A stretch of DNA of 64,000 nucleotides from Whitmania pigra (taxonomy: Eukaryota; Annelida; Clitellata; Hirudinida; Haemopidae). Below are positions 55,701 to 64,000 of the stretch, piece after piece. The notes under the pieces were generated by a model. It saw only the letters and a program-made list of their open reading frames with translations. It searched no databases and was not told the DNA's origin. The translations under genes were made by a program, and so were the position numbers. Position 1 is the stretch's first letter; every line of letters starts with the position of its first letter. The stretch lies in the NCBI GenBank assembly GCA_021613335.1, contig JAJTWR010000465.1:249501-313500 (forward strand), read 5' to 3'.

Positions 55701-58446
55701 GAACTGATCAAGACTGGAATTTTAATCAAGGAAAGGAGATTTGCTATGTTGGGACTCAGGTAGAAGTCAAAGGTGGATCAAGTTGGTCAGCAAGGGGTTC
55801 ACACATTGTGGTTGAGCTTCTTCTGCCAACGAGAAGATTATTCAAGCGGAAGACTTTGAGATTATTGTTGTGAAGGGTAAGGTGAGAGCTGATTGCCATG
55901 CAAGACCTTGTTGGAACTGATCAAGACTGGAATTTTAATCAAGGAAAGGAGATTTGCTATGTTGGACTCAGGAAGAAGTCAAAGGTGGATCAAGTTGGTC
56001 AGCAAGGGGTTCACACATTGTGGTTGAGCTTCTTCTGCCAACGAGAAGATTATTCAAGCGGAAGACTTTGAGATTATTGTTGTGAAGGGTAAGGTGAGAG
56101 CTGATTGCCATGCAAGACCTTGTTGGAACTGATCAAGACTGGAATTTTAATCAAGGAAAGGAGATTTGCTATGTTGGACTCAGGAAGAAGTCAAAGGTGG
56201 ACCTAGTTGGTCAGCAAGGGGTTCCCACATTGTGGTTGAGCTTCTTCTGCCAACGAGAAGATTATTCAAGCGGAAGACTTTGAGATTATTGTTGTGAAGG
56301 GTAAGGTGAGAGCTGATTGCCATGCAAGACCTTGTTGGAACTGATCAAGACTGGAATTTTAATCAAGGAAAGGAGATTTGCTATGTTGGGACTCAGGAAG
56401 AAGTCAAAGGTGGAACTAGTTGGTCAGCAAGGGGTTCACACATTGTGGTTGAGCTTCTTCTGCCAACGAGAAGATTATTCAAGCGGAAGACTTTGAGATT
56501 ATTGTTGTGAAGGGTAAGGTGAGAGCTGATTGCCATGCAAGACCTTGTTGGAACTGATCAAGACTGGAATTTTAATCAAGGAAAGGAGATTTGCTATGTT
56601 GGGACTCAGGTAGAAGTCAAAGGTGGATCAAGTTGGTCAGCAAGGGGTTCCCACATTGTGGTTGAGCTTCTTCTGCCAACGAGAAGATTATTCAAGCGGA
56701 AGACTTTGAGATTATTGTTGTGAAGGGTAAGGTGAGAGCTGATTGCCATGCAAGACCTTGTTGGAACTGATCAAGACTGGAATTTTAATCAAGGAAAGGA
56801 GATTTGCTATGTTGGACTCAGGAAGAAGTCAAAGGTGGATCAAGTTGGTCAGCAAGGGGTTCCACATTGTGGTTGAGCTTCTTCTGCCAACGAGAAGATT
56901 ATTCAAGCGGAAGACTTTGAGATTATTGTTGTGAAGGGTAAGGTGACAGCTGATTGCCATGCAAGACCTTGTTGGAACTGATCAAGACTGGAATTTTAAT
57001 CAAGGAAAGGAGATTTGCTATGTTGGACTCAGGAAGAAGTCAAAGGTGGACCTAGTTGGTCAGCAAGGGGTTCCCACATTGTGGTTGAGATTCTTCTGCC
57101 AACGAGAAGATTATTCAAGCGGAAGACTTTGAGATTATTGTTGTGTGAGGGTAAGGTGAGAGCTGATTGCCATGCAAGACCTTGTTGGAACTGATCAAGA
57201 CTGGAATTTTAATCAAGGAAAGGAGATTTGCTATGTTGGACTCAGGAAGAAGTCAAAGGTGGAACTAGTTGGTCAGCAAGGGGTTCACACATTGTGGTTG
57301 AGCTTCTTCTGCCAACGAGAAGATTATTCAAGCGGAAGACTTTGAGATTATTGTTGTGAAGGGTAAGGTGAGAGCTGATTGCCATGCAAGACCTTGTTAA
57401 TACTGATCAAGACTGGAATTTTAATCAAGGAAAGGAGATTTGCTATGTTGGACTCAGGAAGAAGTCAAAGGTGGACCTAGTTGGTCAGCAAGGGGTTCCC
57501 ACATTGTGGTTGAGCTTCTTCTGCCAACGAGAAGATTATTCAAGCGGAAGACTTTGAGATTATTGTTGTGAAGGGTAAGGTGAGAGCTGATTGCCATGCA
57601 AGACCTTGTTGGAACTGATCAAGACTGGAATTTTAATCAAGGAAAGGAGATTTGCTATGTTGGGACTCAGGAAGAAGTCAAAGGTGGGTCAAGTTGGTCA
57701 GCAAGGGGTTCCCACATTGTGGTTGAGCTTCTTCTGCCAACGAGAAGATTATTCAAGCGGAAGACTTTGAGATTATTGTTGTGAAGGGTAAGGTGACAGC
57801 TGATTGCCATGCAAGACCTTGTTGGAACTGATCAAGACTGGAATTTTAATCAAGGAAAGGAGATTTGCTATGTTGGGACTCAGGTAGAAGTCAAAGGTGG
57901 ATCAAGTTGGTCAGCAAGGGGTTCCCACATTGTGGTTGAGCTTCTTCTGCCAACGAGAAGATTATTCAAGCGGAAGACTTTGAGATTATTGTTGTGAAGG
58001 GTAAGGTGAGAGCTGATTGCCATGCAAGACCTTGTTGGAACTGATCAAGACTGGAATTTTAATCAAGGAAAGGAGATTTGCTATGTTGGGACTCAGGAAG
58101 AAGTCAAAGGTGGATCAAGTTGGTCAGCAAGGGGTTCCCACATTGTGGTTGAGCTTCTTCTGCCAACGAGAAGATTATTCAAGTGGAAGACTTTGAGATT
58201 ATTGTTGTGAAGGGTAAGGTGAGAGCTGATTGCCATGCAAGACCTTGTTGGAACTGATCAAGACTGGAATTTTAATCAAGGAAAGGAGATTTGCTATGTT
58301 GGACTCAGGAAGAAGTCAAAGATGGATCAAGTTGGTCAGCAAGGGGTTCCCACATTGTGGTTGAGCTTCTTCTGCCAACGAGAAGATTATTCAAGCGGAA
58401 GACTTTGAGATTATTGTTGTGAAGGGTAAGGTGAGAGCTGATTGCC
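52771..58446. repeat. Tandem satellite, 26 full units of about 212-213 bp
   Basis: Head-to-tail array. Using the recurring ATGCAAGA(A/C)CTTGTTGG as origin, units start at 52922, 53135, 53348, 53560, 53773, 53986, 54198, 54410, 54622, 54835, 55048, 55261, 55473, 55685, 55898, 56110, 56322, 56535, 56748, 56959, 57172, 57384, 57596, 57809, 58022 and 58235; a partial unit precedes them from 52771. Most are 213 bp (TTGGGACT) or 212 bp (TTGGACT); one is 211. Identity between units is very high. The 213-bp form contains a 62-codon ORF beginning MQDLVGTDQDWNFNQGKEIC and ending in TGA. The 212-bp form shifts its frame. No unit reads through into the next in that frame, so the array does not encode one long repeat protein. 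Confidence 0.97.
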
Positions 58447-58650
58447 TTGCAAGACCTTGTTGGAATTGATCAATACTGGAAATCTAATCGAGGAAAGAAG
58501 GAGATTCGCTGTGTTGGAAATCAGGAAGTACGAGGTGGATCAAGTTGGTCATCTAGAAGTTACCACATCATGGTTGATCCCCGTGCTGTCCACTGGATTA
58601 TTCAGATCAGATGATCTGTTTCTCAAAGTTGGTTACACGTTTTGTGATTT
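58447..58650. repeat. Diverged terminal satellite unit
   Basis: Clear but much more diverged copy of the satellite unit. It keeps GCAAGACCTTGTTGGA, GGTGGATCAAGTTGGTCA and GGATTATTCAG at equivalent positions but carries many substitutions and small indels, including an extra codon (AGAAGG). Its reading frame (DLVGIDQYW, then SNRGKKEIRCVGNQEVRGGS and SWSSRSYHIMVD) remains open longer than the array units. It may represent the single-copy sequence from which the array grew. Confidence 0.7.
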
Positions 58651-58796
58651 CTGTTATAAACTTTAACCAAATTTCATTTCGCATGAACAGGTGCGGTGAC
58701 TTGTCATACGAAGTTATATTCAGTGGAACTCCATTTATTCAAATGTCTGTGATTAATGACCAACATTATTATGCATATCTCAAGAAGAGTTTTTGA
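58611..58796 (+). other. Possible terminal coding exon of unknown gene
   Basis: Open for about 60 codons and ending TGA. After an AACAG acceptor-like site at about 58690 it reads CGDLSYEVIFSGTPFIQMSV followed by INDQHYYAYLKKSF. The alternating hydrophobic pattern suggests two beta strands, as in a lectin-type jelly roll, but no family can be assigned. It directly follows the diverged satellite unit and could be the last exon of the gene from which the satellite came. No complete gene model could be built. Confidence 0.35.
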
Positions 58797-58799
58797 CAT

Positions 58800-60749
58800 T
58801 TTTTACATTTATGCTTACTGATATTCATTGCATTTTTAAATAACATTTTCAGATGCAATTTAGTTTAACCTTCTGGCATTGACTGAGTGTTTTTTGTTTG
58901 TGGCTTTATTTGGCTGCTGTCATATAGATTACTTGTCTCATGGAAAGAATTTGTGGTGAGCTCTAATTTCTGTTTATTCGTCGTGATATGAAGTCATGTT
59001 ATGTTGTGTCTGACTGAGTTGGGTTTTATGAGGTAATTTATTTTTCTAGCTAGTGATTCTCTTAAATGTTAGATAGGCTTCCAAAGTAGCTAGTTGCATA
59101 ATTGTAATGCCTCGATTCTACTGCTAAGTTTCTTCGTTGGACCAATGTGAGACTCTCTTAGAACCTGATCACGTCGAAGGAACTTCTGTCAAAAGGAAAC
59201 TCAGGAGGATCAAGATTTTGTCGAAAGGGATCTTCCGAGCTTTTCTTCGACGGAGAAACCCTCTTCATTAGGATCGTAGAAGGAAGAGAAAAGGTACTTG
59301 TTTACGCTCATGGCATGAATTAGAAGTCTGACGTATTATCTCTTGCTTGAATAGGTTTCTGGGGGATGAAGTTTTCCAGATCGAGCATGTCCAAGTCCTT
59401 TGCTGTTGTTAACTGATCATGCTGACAAAGTTCATTCAAATTCAAGATTAAACTCTTGAGGGACGACTGCATTTTCCACATGTTATTTTAAATATTTGAG
59501 TTTTCACTAAGACATTTAATTCTGTTGTGCTGACAGTCATTAGCTGTATTGAGCATTTTTTGCTAATTGTATTGTCTGAATAATTTCCAAATCAGGTAGC
59601 GTTTGTGACATTTTAAAATAATAATTTTTTGTGTTTGCTCATCTTGTAATTGGATAATAAATTCAGGAAGCTAAGATTTCATTCTGAAAATAAACTTGTG
59701 GGATTTAATGATGCTTCGTTGAAAATTGTTTACTCAAATTCGATAGATTTCGTGGCGCAGTGTGCTTGATTTCTGTGGGAGAAACCTCTGTTGGTCTTCA
59801 CTACTTGAAATTCGTCTATATGCGAAGTCTGCTTTTTATGAGTTTCATTTCATTATGAGCTCTCATGATACAATTGCTAACAATTGGCACCAAATTCAAT
59901 CGGGGATGGTCCCTTAAATCGTTTTTGTACTTTAGAGGCCCCTCCGCAGTGGTCACCATCGCATTGTACCGGGGCCTCCGTCCAGGTTAGTCCGACGATG
60001 TCCAGCAATGTGTCAAAGTTAATACAAAGTATCCGAGCGTTTTGTTGAAGTCACTTGTATAAGGCTAGCAGGGTGTTTACAAATCGCTAGCAGGGTGTTT
60101 GTATTTAAACCGAAGCACTGCGTGTTGCGGGGTGTAAAAGTGAAACTAAAGAGTTATTTTATAAAGTGCAACAATAGAATAAGTTGTCGCCATGTTATAT
60201 AAATTGCCAAATGCATGTATTTATTTTGAAATCTTTAAAATTAGACTTATTCAAATAAAATTATTGCAAATTTTAATAAGAATAGCAGGCTGCTTACAAA
60301 TCGCTAGCAGGGTGTTTATGTTTAATTAATCGCAATAATTTTCGCAATCTCATTCACCCAAGCTATTTACAAAATCAGCCTAGTCGTTCAATAGGAGCAT
60401 ATGAAATTGCCAGCAACTGCCATGAGATACAATCAACTAAGATTGGGGTTTTTCTGGATTTGAAGGCCCTCACCTCAATTTCAATATCCGCAAATCATTT
60501 AATCGTTCGGCCTAGACCCATAATATAATAATATACTACTATATAATATTAATATATCACCATTCATTATTGAGTAAAGACTTCATCTCACAACATCCCA
60601 TAAGAGCTGTGTAACCGATTCTGTCGCATAACGGCAGCGCTAACTACACTCAAAAACATAAATGCGAAGTTCAAGCATTAAATTTTATTAATAAATATAC
60701 CAGTAAACTGGCACGAGAGTTGGTGAGAACTTGTTTACTGATGATTCTG
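58800..60749. other. Gene-poor intergenic sequence with short repeats
   Basis: No supported exon. A short motif GCTAGCAGGGTGTTTACAAA recurs near 60066-60106 (two direct copies) and again, diverged, at about 60283-60320. A TAATATAATAATATAC-rich stretch lies at 60520-60560. Confidence 0.4.
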
Positions 60750-61222
60750 AGGGACGTAATTTATGGGGGCAGGGGGAAAAGGCTTTGACTTTGGACCAGA
60801 TCCAAAAAAGGTGATCTCCACACGTTTTGCGAGGGTTTGCCCCCTCCTTGGAAAATGATGAAATGATCGTCCCTGGGTTCTGACACGCCAGGTAACGTAA
60901 ACGTAAACAATTAATTGATGATTAATTATTGCAAGATTAATGTCAATGAAACTATTAATTGTTAACAGCCTTATATTTAATGCAGCTTAGCTACTGAAGC
61001 GTAACATGCTTGAGCCACATAAAGGAACATGCAAGTCCGGCCGGCTACGCCTGTTCCACAGATTGTCTAATGATTTATTCTTGTCCGAAGAATTTGTATT
61101 ATTAGGGTTGGGCAATCCACCATTGTTTGAATAATTGAAGCTTATATTTAATAATATATTTATGATCCCGGATCTACTGGTCAACGTCTAGTCTAAAGTC
61201 AAGGGGGGAAATTACGTCCCTG
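60750..61222. mobile_element. Small MITE-like inverted-repeat element
   Basis: The left end is AGGGACGTAATTTATGGGGG and the right end, reverse-complemented, is AGGGACGTAATTTCCCCCCT. The similarity continues imperfectly inward (CTTTGACTTT...GACCAGATCC against CTTGACTTT...GACCAGTAGATCC). Length is 473 bp, with no coding capacity and no clear target duplication. The left arm shares CGAGGGTTTGCCCC plus flanking sequence with the interior of the element at 8406-9335. Confidence 0.6.
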
Positions 61223-61424
61223 CTCAACTGAAGTGCTGAAACTTATGCGCGTGTTTGTGCCAAAGATCCATGTACCACGCTCAAAAAAGTTTCATTGAAG
61301 TGCAATGCCCTCGATATATTTTCTTCGATGCCCTCTATCATTATAGAATCTAATTGATTCCTTTTTAGGGCATTGAATTTTATCCCAAATTTGTAGTGAT
61401 TACAAGATTTCAATAAAACAATAA

Positions 61425-63682
61425 GGGGCCGTTCACATATTATATAACGCAAAAATGTCAATTTTTTACCCGCCCCCCCCCCCCTCATATAACGTTATGT
61501 AACATTTGTGGGAACCATCCCCCCTCAATATTACATAACAAACCTGTGTACGCCCCCCCCCATTGTAGGTTCTCACTAAACATAACTTTTAGACAAACAC
61601 GGTATATTAGTACTAGTAAAATTGAAAATCGTTTTTTCTATATTAAACAACACATGCTTTCAACTTTAGTTAAGTTAAAGTTTGTACAGTTCACTCCCAT
61701 GGCGAACAACTCTCCTCCACAGTCGGGAATCCAGATGACAGAGTAGCCTCTGAACATGATTGCAGCCCAAATATGTCAACGTATTCCTCGTTCATCCATT
61801 CTGCATCTTCTGACATCTTTTTAAAACAACCAGTATTTTTTCATTTAATACCCTGCATGCCATTTAAATATTTACATTTTAAGTAATGGTTTAATTAAAA
61901 CTGTAGTTTAAACTGATAGAAATGTTAAAGAGTTAACAGATACATTTATGTATTACAATCTAATTATGTAATATAATAATATAATATATGACAACGTAAT
62001 CCAACCATGTATAATTCACAGGTCCTGCATATCAATATTTCAACATTTATAAGGTCACATTTTTTGCAATATATGTTAATTCACACAACAATCTAAAGTG
62101 TTTCAAGGTCATACCTTCTGCAATTATAGCCATCAGTTCCCGTTGTCTCCTTGCTGCTATACGCACTGGCCTTGTGTGTGGGATGTCATTCACTTTCACT
62201 CGAGGATGCACTTCCTTCTTGTGCTGGGTCACCATAACTACTGAAAGAAAATACATTTTGCGTAGTACATTGCAAGTTCTACTGGTTATCTGATCTTTAA
62301 CAGTTGGGCAGCAAGCATCATATGGAATACTGAATAGGCTCATGCCGCCATAACCAGCTGGTTCCAATCTGACAGACAGTCTTTGAAAGAGCGTCAAATA
62401 ATTGCACTGTTCATCATCTGCAGCTGCTGGACTCAAACCTTTGGAATTGTCGACACACAGTGGAACTGGCAGAAAGCCCTGCGGCAAGATAGATTTCAAG
62501 CCCGATCTGAATGGAGCACAGCACTCTTCATTACTGCATTTTACGACCTGTAGAAAGTACTGACTGACCCTCACGTGAGTTGCCAACCATTCCTGTGATG
62601 GATAGTCTGGTTTTTCGAGAATTTCTCCTCCTCTCCATTCTAACTACTGGGTAGTTATCGATGACAGCCTCACTCCAAACCTCTGAAAGCATTTCACCTG
62701 CCTTCCTGAAATTCGCGTTTTCCATGCGTCGTTCAACCGGATTATATGCACTTCTGCCAGGAGCCTGTGTCGATATGAATAAGGCATCCAACCTGAGATG
62801 CTTAAAGTTAGCACACGCAAAATTAATTGTTTCTCGGTATCAGGGATTTTCATCGGGGCCTCCGTCTACTAATATCACCAGAACTGGTTTCACCTGGCCG
62901 TTGTCCTTGCGTAACAGCTGATGGAATGATGACACATGTTGATATAAATGTCTCAGATCAGCAGCATGTGTGGCAGCAATGCTGAAATCATGCTTTCCAC
63001 TACGAATTCCAATAAACGTCGATCCAGAATAGCCTACTGACTTTTCAAGTCTTCCATCACTAATGACAAGCCCAGCAATGACACTTGGTGTCAACTTGAG
63101 GTCAGCAGCAACTACAAAATTATGATCTGGCAGCCTGATTTGATATTCCATGTTCATGACCACAGTTGACTGTTTATTCGCTGCAAAAGGAACCTTAGCC
63201 TTGTCGTCCTGACTTATGCAAGCAACTTCCTGCGGCCTAAGCAAACTGCAAAGCTGTAAAAGCGATTCATGAGTAGCTCTTGCAAACTTAGTATCAGCAT
63301 GATGTCTATTTTCAGTACGTCGAAGTTTTACGTTGACTGTGTTTACATGCCTTTTTCCTTCAGTTGTCACCCAGCTGCGTGGAATTAAACGAAAGTATGT
63401 CCCAGACCGACTCAGATTGAAATCTATTTCTTTTAACTCACGTGACATATCTTCAAGTAGTATATAGTGTTTTATAAATAGCAGACATGAAAATGAAACT
63501 CAAAATTAAATTTAGTTCAATAATATTCATATACAAAAAAGATTTGAATTAACTGCTCGTGCTTTTTTGAAATTGTTGTATAACATCTGCTCAGACCCCC
63601 TCTCTCCCCCAATATAACAAAAATAACAAATTTGCATACACCCCCCTCCCCCTTCAACGTTATATAATATGTGAACGGCCCC
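61425..63682 (-). mobile_element. DNA transposon with perfect 25-bp TIRs and TAA flanks
   Basis: Both ends carry an identical inverted repeat of 25 bp beginning GGGGCCGTTCACATATTA (left from 61425, right ending 63682). Each end is followed by C/G homopolymer-rich subterminal sequence. The element is flanked by TAA on both sides (61422-61424, 63683-63685), consistent with a 3-bp target duplication as in PIF/Harbinger-like elements. It encodes a transposase-like protein on the minus strand. The superfamily is not settled: the protein was not recognised as a standard Harbinger transposase. Confidence 0.88.
62047..63448 (-). pseudogene. Transposase-like gene of the 61425-63682 element, inactivated
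   Basis: One long minus-strand reading broken in two places. The first part (63448 down to 62843) ends VLVILVDGGPDENP at an in-frame TGA (62842-62840). The same frame then resumes with INFACANFKHLRLDALFIST, then APGRSAYNPVERRM and EVWSEAVIDNYPVV. A frameshift near 62640 moves it to a second frame (PDYPSQEWLATHVRVSQYFL, onward to a stop at 62047). The Asp-rich VDGGPDE and NPVERRM motifs look like parts of a DDE/D-type catalytic core, and VVAADLKL could hold the first Asp; this is inference. Similar VDGGPDENP...ERRM proteins are scattered in animal and fungal genomes as unannotated transposon genes, to my recollection. The TGA looks like CGA-to-TGA decay. Confidence 0.75.
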
Positions 63683-63685
63683 TAA

Positions 63686-64000
63686 AGTTGTTTAAAAAAT
63701 TGCGTTGAAATGAACTCTGTGTGCTCAACTTTCCGTTTGGATGCTTAACTTCAGAGGCGCTTTCACTACTTGTGGTTTGCAGTTTAAACGTCTAAGAATT
63801 AATATTTCATTGAATCGCAAAACCGAAGTTAGTTCCAGGAATAATCTTAGTGACACTAAACGCAATGTCATTAGCAAATGATGTTCACATAATTTATATT
63901 TACTATAAAATATTTGGCTTATTATTTTTTAATATAAATGATGACAGATATTTGTTTGTTTGTATTATGTTCCAGTTCGATAATATATGAAAAACTTTAT
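63686..64000. other. Window end, no feature seen
   Basis: AT-rich sequence to the right of the transposon. No exon, repeat or RNA gene could be supported. Confidence 0.4.

Noticed and set aside
52922..58210. A family of about a dozen tandem 62-residue genes
   Set aside because: The ORFs are copies of one satellite unit. Half the units carry a frame-breaking one-base deletion, and each ORF ends in a stop before the next, so real tandem genes are not supported.
59930..60000. GGGGCCTCCGTCC near 59975 as a relic of the VDGGPDE-type transposase
   Set aside because: The match to the transposon's motif is only about 12 bases, and the flanking frame shows no further similarity.

Overview
The window is a stretch of animal nuclear genome, most likely from an invertebrate. 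It is AT-rich, the genes are split by many short GT-AG introns, and trinucleotide microsatellites (TTA, CAT/ATG) and decayed DNA transposons are common. Four deeply conserved animal genes can be read by joining exons in phase. A fifth gene encodes a small secreted lectin-like protein. The species cannot be named from this sequence; an aquatic spiralian or other non-vertebrate would fit, but that is only a guess.

Layout: (1) 1-6835, plus strand: 3' part of a FAM13-family gene (16 exons in the window, 5' end missing). (2) 6836-10214: intergenic, with a degraded inverted-repeat element (8406-9335). (3) 10215-17085, plus: complete ZC3H13/Flacc-like gene, 20 exons, about 1202 aa, a subunit of the m6A writer complex. 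(4) 17900-34880, plus: complete MAP1/futsch-like gene, 4 exons, about 1706 aa. Its 11.4-kb first intron is a store of microsatellites and minisatellites. (5) 46399-35767, minus: complete condensin subunit NCAPD2, 30 exons, about 1337 aa, convergent with MAP1. (6) 46.7-50.0 kb: a nest of at least three hAT-type fragments, two with perfect 8-bp target-site duplications. (7) 48505-51069, plus: secreted protein with a signal peptide, a fucolectin/tachylectin-4/pentraxin (FTP, F5/8C-like) domain and a PAN/apple domain. One hAT copy sits in its first intron. (8) 52771-58446: tandem satellite of 26 full units of about 212-213 bp, ending in a diverged single copy that runs into an open reading frame. 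(9) 58.8-64 kb: gene-poor, with a small inverted-repeat element (60750-61222) and a full-length but mutated DNA transposon (61425-63682) with perfect 25-bp terminal inverted repeats and TAA flanks.

The conserved genes are housekeeping or neuronal/cytoskeletal genes (Rho signalling, RNA methylation, microtubules, chromosome condensation). They do not form a pathway together; their adjacency is ordinary eukaryotic gene order. The unusual content lies in 46-64 kb: the lectin gene, the satellite with block-duplicated variants and a possible coding-exon origin, and the transposon nest.

Exon coordinates were worked out by hand from splice signals and phase. In the three complete conserved genes and the lectin gene the summed coding length is divisible by three with no internal stops, which supports the models. 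Individual splice sites flagged as uncertain are noted.
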